Assembly: GCA_017428155.1 (NCBI GenBank)
Contig: JAFRRJ010000048.1
Location: 1 to 64,000, forward strand
Reading direction: 5' to 3'
Length of the DNA stretch: 64,000 nucleotides
Source: Clostridiales bacterium
GTDB lineage: Bacteria; Bacillota; Clostridia; Saccharofermentanales; Saccharofermentanaceae
The notes under the pieces were generated by a model. That model did not search any database. It saw nothing but the letters and a program-made list of their open reading frames with translations, and was not told where the DNA came from. Positions within the stretch are counted from its first letter, which is position 1. Each line of letters starts with the position of its first letter. The position numbers were made by a program, and so were the translations under genes. Below are positions 26,841-35,285 of this stretch, one piece after another.

Positions 26841-27694
26841 GTCTCAAGCCCCTTTGGCAGATCGGATAATGCAACAAAGCTTTTATCAGCAGCGGGATTG
26901 AGCTGCGAATAATTCTCAAGTCCTGCGGGTTCAAAACCCGTAAAGTAAGAAATATCACCGGTAAGTCCCTGCTGATAATCCGTAAGCAAAAAACCTACCA
27001 CACACTCAATGGTCTCTCCGGGTTTGAATGTATAGACAACAGGCTCCATCAGCCTTTTGCCGTCTTCTGTGTTTTGAGGCTTATCAAAGTACAAACCTGC
27101 TTCAGCAACAGCTTCAAGCTCATCTCCGCACATTGCAAAGACTCTGAGGTTTCCGATGTATTCGGTGTTTTCCGCGTCTTTAAGATTTGTTATCCTGCAG
27201 CGCAGGAAAATATATTCAGATTCGGGATGTCTTATGACCGTGTATTCATCCAGATGCTGATCGAGAAACTCAAAGTACTCAGCCTCTGTCATGCCTGAGT
27301 TTCCGTTGCTTGATATGAACTCTCCGACTTCAGGATAGTCATTCATCATTGCCTGATAATCCGTATATTCGGTCATGTAATCAGGATCAGGAAGGCATCC
27401 TCCTTCATAAAATTCTTCTTTATATTCAGTTTGTAATGCTATATTTGCATCATCGAAAATGTCACATGCCAGGAACTCATACCTGGCCGTGTGAGTATTG
27501 TTCAGTATCACGGCAGATAATGTGCCTGTTCCCTCTATTCCGTCAGATCCGGAACCGGTCCGGTCCGCATTTGCTCCGGCAGCATTAAGAGATCTCTCCA
27601 TGGGAGATCTGCTGTTACGCTCTGTCACCACAACTGAAACGACAGTAACAAGAGCAAGTATAAAAACCGAAGACACTTTTATTATATTTCTCAT
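26837..27694 (-). CDS. Anchored exported protein of peptide cassette (285 aa)
   Basis: One N-terminal membrane segment or signal anchor (about 5-24), a Gly/Ser linker, then an acidic extracytoplasmic domain of about 220 residues rich in Tyr, Asp and Glu. No recognised motif. Same beta-rich flavour as the 178-aa protein that follows it with a four-base overlap; the two may be distant relatives. First gene after the internal hairpin. It may chaperone, bind or neutralise the secreted product of 27755-28189. Confidence 0.6.
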   Translation of the reverse strand: MRNIIKVSSVFILALVTVVSVVVTERNSRSPMERSLNAAGANADRTGSGSDGIEGTGTLSAVILNNTHTARYEFLACDIFDDANIALQTEYKEEFYEGGCLPDPDYMTEYTDYQAMMNDYPEVGEFISSNGNSGMTEAEYFEFLDQHLDEYTVIRHPESEYIFLRCRITNLKDAENTEYIGNLRVFAMCGDELEAVAEAGLYFDKPQNTEDGKRLMEPVVYTFKPGETIECVVGFLLTDYQQGLTGDISYFTGFEPAGLENYSQLNPAADKSFVALSDLPKGLET

Positions 27695-27709
27695 TTAAAC
27701 CTCAAATCA

Positions 27710-27737
27710 GCCGCGGGAATACAAAGATCCCCGCGGC
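27710..27737 (-). terminator. Intercistronic hairpin in peptide cassette
   Basis: GCCGCGGG (27710-27717) and CCCGCGGC (27730-27737) form a very stable 8-bp stem with a 12-base loop, 17 bases after the secreted-protein stop. There is no T run, so it may act as a partial terminator or RNA-stabilising element that keeps the first gene more abundant than the exporter genes. Confidence 0.6.
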
Positions 27738-27754
27738 CAACGGTAAAAACTTAA

Positions 27755-28189
27755 TTAGCTGTAGATAGTATAGTTGCGTGAAGAGTCAGGGCTCCAGAGA
27801 CCGCGTGTCCATACACCGGCATAAGACTGTCTAACAAAGCCAATTCTTGCCTCGTGCTCGTTGTTCTCAACAACGTAATTGGTAATGCTTGCCTGTATGC
27901 CTGAGCCGATTACAAAGCTGTTTGATCTGTCCATCCAGAGACCTGTGCTCTTGTGGTAACCTTCAACGTTGTACTTAAGTGAAGGGCCGTAAGTCGGATG
28001 AACATAAACCTTTGAAGTATTCTTTTTCTCGCGTGAAACAGAGTGTCCTGTCGAATTCATATTATAGAAAGAGTACTCAGTATCCGATGTGTTTCCGTAT
28101 CCGTCTGCCTTTGCCTTTCCTTCAAATCCTGCAACACCGGAAGCTGCTACTGCGATTGTAACTAATGCGACTAAAATTGCTTTTTTCAT
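27755..28189 (-). CDS. Small secreted protein heading ABC cassette (144 aa)
   Basis: A classic Sec signal peptide (positive start, hydrophobic core, AKA cleavage near residue 28) precedes a mature protein of about 115 residues with no Cys, rich in Ser, Tyr, Asn and Gly. It ends GLWSPDSSRNYTIYS. The mature region looks beta-stranded. It resembles the DUF2712 and lactococcin-972-like classes of small secreted Firmicute proteins encoded beside ABC exporters; assignment is tentative. AAAGGAGAG precedes the ATG. It leads an operon with two anchored proteins and an ABC-2 exporter, the arrangement of a bacteriocin-like or envelope-active peptide with its immunity or efflux system. Confidence 0.65.
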   Translation of the reverse strand: MKKAILVALVTIAVAASGVAGFEGKAKADGYGNTSDTEYSFYNMNSTGHSVSREKKNTSKVYVHPTYGPSLKYNVEGYHKSTGLWMDRSNSFVIGSGIQASITNYVVENNEHEARIGFVRQSYAGVWTRGLWSPDSSRNYTIYS

Positions 28190-28214
28190 TTTTTCTCTCC
28201 TTTAAATAATTGTG

Positions 28215-28301
28215 CTCTTCACATACCTTTTTGAAGAGTCTTTTTCATCAAATAAAATTCCTATTACACTTTGTTTATTTCCCCATTGGTCTCTCTCCTC
28301 C
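28215..28301 (-). promoter_or_regulatory. Leader of secreted-protein operon with three-codon ORF
   Basis: On the minus strand GGAGGAG (28295-28301) is spaced eight bases from an ATG (28286) that opens only three codons, MGK then stop (28275). A hairpin, CTCTTCA / TGAAGAG (28215-28221 and 28232-28238), lies between it and the real gene start. The element could be a translational leader. Confidence 0.4.
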
Positions 28302-28473
28302 GAAATAAATATTTCAGCCCGGATTATAGGTTAGCGCTACATCCTTCATCCCCCTGATGAGGTGATAGTATATAAACGTACTTCCTCAAATCAATAAAAA
28401 TGCAAAAACCCGGTGATAAAATGCCAAATTCAGGGACAAAGTAAAATTTTAGGGGGTTGACAAATCTATGATT

Positions 28474-28503
28474 TGCTGTTTTGCCGTCTGACGCAAAACA
28501 GCA
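28474..28503. other. 11-bp stem-loop upstream of solute-binding gene
   Basis: TGCTGTTTTGC pairs perfectly with GCAAAACAGCA around CGTCTGAC. A smaller CAAATC / GATTTG repeat (28461-28475) abuts it. A TTGACA lies just before (28458-28463). Could be an operator or the end of a transcript; no T run. Confidence 0.4.
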
Positions 28504-28622
28504 GGCTGTTTCCGCTCCCGGAACACCTCATTTTTAATACATAAAGAATACACACCGGAAGTATAATCTGTATGGTTTATGATATGTTTTCATGGGATAT
28601 CATCGTGGGGGATTTATTAGGA

Positions 28623-31007
28623 ATGAATAAGAAATATATGCGGTTTCAATCGCTGATACTTGTTTTCGCGGTCACATTATCATGCACATCATGCGGCAAG
28701 GATCCAAAGGTAAAAAAGGAAGGAAGAAAGATCACGGAGGATACGCCGTGGTTCAATGCCAATATTATCGAAGTCGATACAGGTGTTGATAAAGACCGCA
28801 ACATAGGCTCTTCGATGAGTTCCTTTGCAGGTTCTGATGAGGACCTGTATGTAATCTATACAGGCGGTATGTATGCACTTTCTCTCGAAGAGGAAGAAGA
28901 TGTAAATGATTATGAAACTTACACGAATAATTACAGTTTTGATTTCGTATCCGTTATTGACCGCAAGACCAGTCAGACAATTAACGTTTTCGATCCTACT
29001 GAAGATTTCACCGCAAGTGACGTAAACATTAAAAATATAAGTTATATAGACGGAGTTATTACGGTAAGAACAAATCTTAAGGAAAGGGATTATGATCCTT
29101 ACACCGGAGATCTTCTGGATACCAGATCAATAAACAGCGACAGTTTTGAAGACGATTCTAATACAACTATCTTCAAAGTAGGGGATTACAAGTTCGAGGT
29201 AACCGTTTATCAGTTAGGAAATATGCGTCGTAATTCCACTTTGAAATGTGTGTCTCCTGACGGTAAGACTGAATCATATAAGTTCGACAAGCAAAAAGAG
29301 TATTCAGATGTCACCGCAGTTTTGTCTCTCAATGACACCACGGCTCTGGTAATCGTTGATACGGACGGCAGAACAGATTATTACGAGCTTGACCTTGTAT
29401 CCGGAGAACTTATTCTGGCCGATTCCAAAGAATATGACTGGATCGACGAAGAAAAGATTTACGATTCATTTTCCGGAAATGACGGAATGCTATATCTGGA
29501 AACGGAGGACGGCATTTCACGATTGAATACTAATACCAAAACCACGGAGAAAATATTCGATTACAACTGGTGTGACTTAAACCGCGGCCTTTTGTATATG
29601 AAAAGTCTGATCGAATGCTCAGCAGACTATATAGTAATAGGCTGCGAATATAAAATAACAAGTATATACGACACGCTCCAAGCAGACACTTACAAGATTA
29701 TTGAGCTGACCCGCGCAGATAAGAACCCTAATGCAGGCAAAACTGTTTTGGAATTATATGATCTTATGGGCGTAAACGCTTATACCGGTGAAGCAGTCTC
29801 TGAGTTTAACAGATCAAGCGATGAATACTTCATCGAAATAACCAACCGCTATAACAGACATGATTTTTTTGACAATTCGCTCACCGACATCGATAACGAT
29901 GACATCTATGCGATAGCAAAGATCAGCGGCGGCGAGAAACTAAGCAATAAACTAGCCATAGACATCATGAACGGCGAAGGTCCTGATATACTGGTGAACA
30001 CCGGCAATTACGGTCAGCTCAACAATCCCGGCTGCCTTGCAGATCTATCCCCTTATGTTGACGATTCAGATAATTATTTCACAAATATAATAGAAGGATC
30101 TAAGACCGGCGGAGTCCTTTATCAGATGCCCGTCAGCTTCAAGGTTGAAGGAATCTTTACTAAGACCAAATACGCCGGGGAATCCGGAAGGGGCTTTACG
30201 CTTGACGAATATATCAATCTGGTGGACGAGGCCACAAACGGGTACGATCCGATCACTTTCGGTCAGGCAGTTTACTTTACTAAGCTCTTCAGCTTTATGA
30301 GTGACATGTTTATATCAGACGGAAAGGTTGACCTGTCCGGACCGGAATTCAAGGAACTTGCAGATTATGTAAGAGACAACGTTCCGGAAGACGGTACCGG
30401 CATAAATATCTGGTATGAGTCCGTTGGGCTTACAGGAATGGATCCCATGGCTGAATATACTACCTGTACCGGAATAGGAGGATTCTATAATGTGGCTGAA
30501 TCCATCACCGCTTACGGTATTGGTGCAACGTTATTCGGTCTTCCTTCTCTTGACGGCCGGGGACCTCTGATAGAACCGGTCTGTTCTGTTGCAATTTCCG
30601 CACAGGCAAAAAACATAGATGCCTGCGGTGAATTTGTTAAGATCTTATTATCTGAAGATATTCAGACTGCCATTGCCAAGAATGACTGCTTCGTAATCAA
30701 CCGTGATGCATTTAAGAGAGCCGGAGAATCGGCAATTGAATACTATAACAGCGGCGGATGCAGCTCAATGAACGGAAATGCTTTAAGCTTTGGCTTTGGC
30801 CCGCGCCGGGAACTCACACAAGAAGATGTTGATGTTGCGGAGAATATGCTTTTGACCTGTTCGGGAATGAATATCGAGGATTCTTCGATAAGTATCATTC
30901 TCTTAGAAGAGATGCCGGCATATTTCACAGGGCAGAAAGACCTTGATTCTGTCATCAGTATCGCAAGTGACAGGATACAGAAAGTTCTGGATGAACGTGG
31001 CTTTTGA
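28623..31007 (+). CDS. Long solute-binding-type lipoprotein, paralog 1 (794 aa)
   Basis: Lipoprotein signal with lipobox near Cys24 (SCTSCGK). Residues about 45-400 are a repetitive beta-rich region with Asp/Tyr-rich strands, perhaps a propeller. Residues about 410-790 match an extracellular solute-binding protein family 1 fold: FNRSSDEYFIEITNRY, MNGEGPDILVNTGNYGQ, LDEYINLVDEA and SEDIQTAIAKN. No ABC permease is adjacent. Length is about twice that of a normal binding protein. The ATG at 28623 is chosen because it begins the signal peptide. A paralog is at 32082-34382. Ligand unknown. Confidence 0.78.
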   Translation: MNKKYMRFQSLILVFAVTLSCTSCGKDPKVKKEGRKITEDTPWFNANIIEVDTGVDKDRNIGSSMSSFAGSDEDLYVIYTGGMYALSLEEEEDVNDYETYTNNYSFDFVSVIDRKTSQTINVFDPTEDFTASDVNIKNISYIDGVITVRTNLKERDYDPYTGDLLDTRSINSDSFEDDSNTTIFKVGDYKFEVTVYQLGNMRRNSTLKCVSPDGKTESYKFDKQKEYSDVTAVLSLNDTTALVIVDTDGRTDYYELDLVSGELILADSKEYDWIDEEKIYDSFSGNDGMLYLETEDGISRLNTNTKTTEKIFDYNWCDLNRGLLYMKSLIECSADYIVIGCEYKITSIYDTLQADTYKIIELTRADKNPNAGKTVLELYDLMGVNAYTGEAVSEFNRSSDEYFIEITNRYNRHDFFDNSLTDIDNDDIYAIAKISGGEKLSNKLAIDIMNGEGPDILVNTGNYGQLNNPGCLADLSPYVDDSDNYFTNIIEGSKTGGVLYQMPVSFKVEGIFTKTKYAGESGRGFTLDEYINLVDEATNGYDPITFGQAVYFTKLFSFMSDMFISDGKVDLSGPEFKELADYVRDNVPEDGTGINIWYESVGLTGMDPMAEYTTCTGIGGFYNVAESITAYGIGATLFGLPSLDGRGPLIEPVCSVAISAQAKNIDACGEFVKILLSEDIQTAIAKNDCFVINRDAFKRAGESAIEYYNSGGCSSMNGNALSFGFGPRRELTQEDVDVAENMLLTCSGMNIEDSSISIILLEEMPAYFTGQKDLDSVISIASDRIQKVLDERGF

Positions 31008-31128
31008 TCCCGGATACCGCATCAGATAAGCAGAAGTTTCTTTTTACCCCTGTCAGTTCTCGTTGACACGGAAAAAATGTAAAAGTAATATTGTCTTATC
31101 TATTTTTTGGGATAAGGAGAGATTTATC

Positions 31129-31527
31129 ATGCGTAAGACATTAACCGGATTTGCAGCAGTATTCATGTGCCTTTTTGTATTTACAGGATGCATTTTTGGA
31201 AAGACACTTGAAGAGAGACTTTCATCTTCTGATATAAAGAGACTGAATGATGAAGTATATAACACATACGTAAAGGGCAGCGATATCTATAAGGATGCAA
31301 CAGTAGAGATCGAAGGGAACAACATCACTTTCAAAGTCTACTTTAAGATCTTCATGGATGATCTCCAGCTTATCGCTTTCAAGAGCAATATCAGGAACGC
31401 CGGTATCGAGAGCGAGATCGAGAAGGAAAAAAATGATATTCAAAAGAAGAGCGGAATAAGACCGGAGAAGATATCTTTCATTTTCTACACGAGCGACAAC
31501 AGAGAGATCGTAACGATCGCACAATAA
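31129..31527 (+). CDS. Small lipoprotein (132 aa)
   Basis: Signal peptide with lipobox FTGC (about residue 20), then a compact alpha/beta domain of 110 residues with a charged helix and a final strand (ISFIFYTSDNREIVTIAQ). It resembles the DUF4854 class of Clostridial lipoproteins; tentative. AAGGAGA lies nine bases before the ATG at 31129. A strong terminator follows. Confidence 0.7.
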   Translation: MRKTLTGFAAVFMCLFVFTGCIFGKTLEERLSSSDIKRLNDEVYNTYVKGSDIYKDATVEIEGNNITFKVYFKIFMDDLQLIAFKSNIRNAGIESEIEKEKNDIQKKSGIRPEKISFIFYTSDNREIVTIAQ

Positions 31528-31554
31528 CAGCAATTATTTAATTCAGAAAACTGA

Positions 31555-31590
31555 CTGTCTCAAGGCTTAGAGCTTTGGGACAGTTTTTTT
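31555..31590 (+). terminator. Intrinsic terminator
   Basis: CTGTCTCAAGGC pairs with GCTTTGGGACAG (two G-U pairs) and is followed by TTTTTTT. It ends the 31129 transcript and overlaps no gene. Confidence 0.9.
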
Positions 31591-31595
31591 GAGTA

Positions 31596-32078
31596 TCACT
31601 CAGCAGTCCTTATAACACTCCATGCTTCCAGGAGCCTGTCTATATTCCAGGCAGCATTTGCGGGACTTGTCGACGGCAGACAGATGCCTTCGCGTTTAAT
31701 GACCGGGAACATATACTTCTGATAGTATTGATATGCTTTTTTGCCGTTCAGACAGATCAAGCGGATGTCCGCCGTGTTCAGAATTATGCTGATGTCATTG
31801 ACTGTTACGTTACGGATACTGGAGTCAGATGAACCTTCAATATCACAGGAACCGATAACATCCCAAAGCGCAATATGATTGCGGAGCAGGAATTCCCTTT
31901 TCGAGCTGACAGTAAGAGGAATATCCTCATCAAATACACGCGCCGTAACTTTCCAGAAACGGTTTTGCGGATGTCCGTAAAAGAATCCTTCCTCTCTTGA
32001 CTTCACTGACGGAAAGCTTCCGAGAACAAGCACTTTGGAATCTTTATTAAATACCGGCGGTATCGGGTGTGCAAGCAT
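31596..32078 (-). CDS. Hypoxanthine-DNA glycosylase (160 aa)
   Basis: Uracil-DNA-glycosylase superfamily, family 6, which removes deaminated adenine (hypoxanthine) from DNA. Motifs: VLGSFPSVKS near the N-terminus, FFYGHPQNRFWKV, and LPSTSPANA near the C-terminus, the last being diagnostic for the family. Length is typical. It lies three bases after the large lipoprotein gene at 32082 but is functionally unrelated, so co-transcription may be incidental. Confidence 0.88.
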   Translation of the reverse strand: MLAHPIPPVFNKDSKVLVLGSFPSVKSREEGFFYGHPQNRFWKVTARVFDEDIPLTVSSKREFLLRNHIALWDVIGSCDIEGSSDSSIRNVTVNDISIILNTADIRLICLNGKKAYQYYQKYMFPVIKREGICLPSTSPANAAWNIDRLLEAWSVIRTAE

Positions 32079-32081
32079 ATT

Positions 32082-34382
32082 TTATCTTTCTGCGACGATC
32101 GTTGATACTCTGTTATTTATTATATCAAGAACTTCGTCCAGACTCTTTTGATCCAGAAAGTACGGCGGGAGTTCCTCTCTGATCACGCAGAAAACGGCAG
32201 GATCAGAGGCTTCTATTACCGATGCAGACAAAAGCGCCTCTTTGTAGGTTTCTATGACACTCTCATCGATCGGATTAAGCACAGAATATGAAGGATCATT
32301 TTTCTTATAATCCTCCAGCGCTGCCGGAGCCGTGGAATCATATGCGTTTATGCTCACCGGATTTACATAAGATCCGGCAACTATCTCCTGAATATCTTCG
32401 CTCAGGCACGTCCTGATAAATTCCCATGCACCTTCAGCTGCAGCAGAAGGAGCAAAAGCTGAAATTCCGATGGAGGTCTCAACAGAGATATAAGGTCCTT
32501 TGCCATCAATTGAAGGCAATCCTAAAAGGGTACCGGAAGAAAGTTTATCTCCCAAGATGCTTAGGGCGGTTCCCAAACCATTGTAATAACTCAGTTCAGT
32601 CTGTCCGTATACATCGCCCGTATTATCAGTAACATTATCCTTTACATATTCACAAAGAGCTCTGAAGGCTTCATTGTTGAAATCAGCTTCATTGCCGTTA
32701 AAACAATCATCTCTCACATATGAATACAGTGTGCAGATAACTCCGAGCTGCGTATCATTCATCGGATCCTGACCATTGCAGACCTTATCCACAAAATCAA
32801 TATATTCTTCATAAGTGAATCCGGTCTGACCGTCACGAACATTGGATTTCCCGGTAAAAATACCGTTAATGTTGAAATCAACCGGCATATAGAAAAGCTT
32901 GCCGTCAGTCTTTGCAGCTTCGAATACATTCGAGAAATAACCGGTCTTATCGATCCCGTTTTTGCCATCGATATATTTGTTCAGATCCACAAGGTAGTCT
33001 TCTGAAAGGAACTGGCCGTACATGTGTGCATATAACACTATATCCGGACCATCACCTGCGATCATATCCGAGGCAGCCTGATTGCTGAGAACGGATGCTG
33101 CGTTGTAATAGATATTATCTATTTCATCGTCGTTTTCCGCATGGCTGTAATCAATATAATCATAGATTTTGTAATTGTTTACGAACTGAATAAAGTATCT
33201 GTCGTTTGTGTCATTAAATACTTTTATTGCTTCGCATACCGGATATTCAATGGTGGTTTGACCAAGCGTATCTGCAGTAATGATGATCTTGCCGGCGTGA
33301 GGATTTGTTTCAGCTTTTTCAAGGACAGTTATTGCAGAGTCGGAAAACGCACTGTGTCCCGAGAGCACATACTTATCATCATCAACAGAAAGAAGCTCCA
33401 TTTCAGCTGTAGTATATTTGTTGATATTGCAGCAGTTAAAAGAGAGTACCTCTTCCAGTTCTTTTGCTGCAAAATTTATATATTTTATGCCTTCCTGATC
33501 TGTCGCATAATTTTTGCCGTCAAAGCATGCTATTTGAGTTGAATAGTTGATCGACTTAAGCCAGGAGTATTCCTCATCCGCGTTCTTTACTTCGCCTGTC
33601 TCGACATTCAAATAGAGAAATCTTATATCATAGGAAAGACAAACAAAAATGATCTCTTTCTCAGAAATATTAATATGGTCCGCGATATAAAGTATATCTG
33701 TAAAAGGAAGTTCAACAGACGGATCAACGATCTTGCTTTTCCCGTTATTACTGATCAGAAATGAATTATCACGCCATGATACGGTTACGTAATAATCGCC
33801 GACGGCACAGGTGTCACCCGCTAATATATTGCTGTCCACAGCAGTATCGCCTGAGGGAATAACGATCTCTTCTATTTCACCTATGCTGCCTGTCTCCGGA
33901 TCCACACCGGCCCAATAATACGTGTTTTTACCGTTGCCGTATTCCACGATCTTTATCTTTACTTCATCGCCGATAAGAATGATATCTTCGAGCTGTCTGT
34001 TGTCATTACCGGAAACAGTTTTGCTGATATCAACAGATTTGATCAGCTCACCGCTCAAGTCATAATAATCAAGATTATCAAACTCATTGGCATCAGAAGC
34101 TTCCTCTGTGCCTTCAATCTCCCAGAAAGGTTTATAGACTCCTTGCGCTCTTATTAAAGCCCCGTCTTTATAAACACCGATGACCTCACTCTGATAATGA
34201 AACAGCTCCATATCCTTATACTGTTCACCCAGTTCAACTGTTTTAGAATCAAACCAGACTGAGTCTTTGGATACTTTCTTAATCCCGCCCTTGTCTTTAT
34301 TTGAGCAGCCCGAGAATGCAAAAACTCCCAAAAGAACAGAAATAACGAGACCTGTTGATACAGTTTTCCTAAACATATGCAT
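32082..34382 (-). CDS. Long solute-binding-type lipoprotein, paralog 2 (766 aa)
   Basis: Lipobox SGCS near residue 26. Same two-part plan as the 28623-31007 product: a beta-rich N-terminal half (about 40-370) and a C-terminal family 1 solute-binding fold with FNDTNDRYFIQFVNNY, MIAGDGPDIVLYAHMYGQ, FTYEEYIDFVDKV and SEDIQEIVAGS. Alignment by eye shows shared motifs along the full length, so the two genes are paralogs. ATG ATG-like double start: 34382 or 34376 are both possible after GGGGATT. No permease adjacent. Ligand unknown. Confidence 0.78.
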   Translation of the reverse strand: MHMFRKTVSTGLVISVLLGVFAFSGCSNKDKGGIKKVSKDSVWFDSKTVELGEQYKDMELFHYQSEVIGVYKDGALIRAQGVYKPFWEIEGTEEASDANEFDNLDYYDLSGELIKSVDISKTVSGNDNRQLEDIILIGDEVKIKIVEYGNGKNTYYWAGVDPETGSIGEIEEIVIPSGDTAVDSNILAGDTCAVGDYYVTVSWRDNSFLISNNGKSKIVDPSVELPFTDILYIADHINISEKEIIFVCLSYDIRFLYLNVETGEVKNADEEYSWLKSINYSTQIACFDGKNYATDQEGIKYINFAAKELEEVLSFNCCNINKYTTAEMELLSVDDDKYVLSGHSAFSDSAITVLEKAETNPHAGKIIITADTLGQTTIEYPVCEAIKVFNDTNDRYFIQFVNNYKIYDYIDYSHAENDDEIDNIYYNAASVLSNQAASDMIAGDGPDIVLYAHMYGQFLSEDYLVDLNKYIDGKNGIDKTGYFSNVFEAAKTDGKLFYMPVDFNINGIFTGKSNVRDGQTGFTYEEYIDFVDKVCNGQDPMNDTQLGVICTLYSYVRDDCFNGNEADFNNEAFRALCEYVKDNVTDNTGDVYGQTELSYYNGLGTALSILGDKLSSGTLLGLPSIDGKGPYISVETSIGISAFAPSAAAEGAWEFIRTCLSEDIQEIVAGSYVNPVSINAYDSTAPAALEDYKKNDPSYSVLNPIDESVIETYKEALLSASVIEASDPAVFCVIREELPPYFLDQKSLDEVLDIINNRVSTIVAER

Positions 34383-34500
34383 ATAATCCCCATATTTACA
34401 TCAGTAAATCTACCGAAATACTTTAAAATGCACGTTTATAAATATCAACCGTAGTTTTGGTGTTTTTTTGCGCTCTCGAAAATTGATTTTGGCAGCCTTC

Positions 34501-35283
34501 TTATCCCAGCGCCACGTCCAGCGCCATCATGAGACTGAAGCCGATCGCAAAGGATATGACGCCGACATTGGAATGCTTGCCCTGGCTCATCTCGGGGATC
34601 AGTTCCTCAACGACGACATAGAGCATCGCACCCGCCGCAAATGAAAGAAGATACGGCATTGCAGGAACGACAAGGCCTGCGATCAACACCGTGAGGCCTC
34701 CGAAAACCGGTTCCACCGCACCAGAGAGAACTCCAAGCACGAATGACTTGGGCTTGCTCTTTCCTTCAGAATATAAAGGCATGGATATAATCGCGCCCTC
34801 AGGGAAGTTCTGTATCGCGATACCGAGTGCCAATGCTAAAGCGGCGCCCGCGGTAATGTTGCCGGAGCCGTTTAAAAGACCCGCATAGACAACACCGACG
34901 GCCATTCCCTCAGGAATGTTGTGGAGCGTTACCGCGAGCACGAGCATGGCGGTCCTGGTAAGTTTGCTCTTGGGACCTTCTGTCTGGTTAATGTACACAT
35001 GAAGGTGCGGGATGATGTGGTCAAGCAGGAGCAGGAACAATATACCGAACCAGAAGCCCGCAAAGGCAGGAAGGAAAGCGAATCTGCCCTTATCAGCCGA
35101 CTGCTCTATTGCGGGAACGATAAGACTCCAGATGGATGCCGCGACCATTACGCCTGCTGCAAATCCGGTCAGAGCGCGCTGAACATTGTCTTTAAGGTCC
35201 TTTTTCAGGAAGAATACGCAGGCAGCACCTGCTGCGGTACCTATAAAAGGTATCATGAGACCCCAAATGATTGTTTGTAACAT
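34501..35283 (-). CDS. ZIP-family metal permease (260 aa)
   Basis: Eight-helix ZIP transporter, which moves Zn2+, Fe2+ or Mn2+ into the cytoplasm. The metal-site motifs are HNIPEG in TM IV and QNFPEG in TM V, as in ZupT/GufA-type members. It is the last gene of the ABC-ECF operon, two bases after the ECF ATPase gene. Because that operon starts with DtxR-type operators, iron or manganese uptake is more likely than zinc, but the sequence cannot decide this. Confidence 0.93.
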   Translation of the reverse strand: MLQTIIWGLMIPFIGTAAGAACVFFLKKDLKDNVQRALTGFAAGVMVAASIWSLIVPAIEQSADKGRFAFLPAFAGFWFGILFLLLLDHIIPHLHVYINQTEGPKSKLTRTAMLVLAVTLHNIPEGMAVGVVYAGLLNGSGNITAGAALALALGIAIQNFPEGAIISMPLYSEGKSKPKSFVLGVLSGAVEPVFGGLTVLIAGLVVPAMPYLLSFAAGAMLYVVVEELIPEMSQGKHSNVGVISFAIGFSLMMALDVALG

Positions 35284-35285
35284 TG

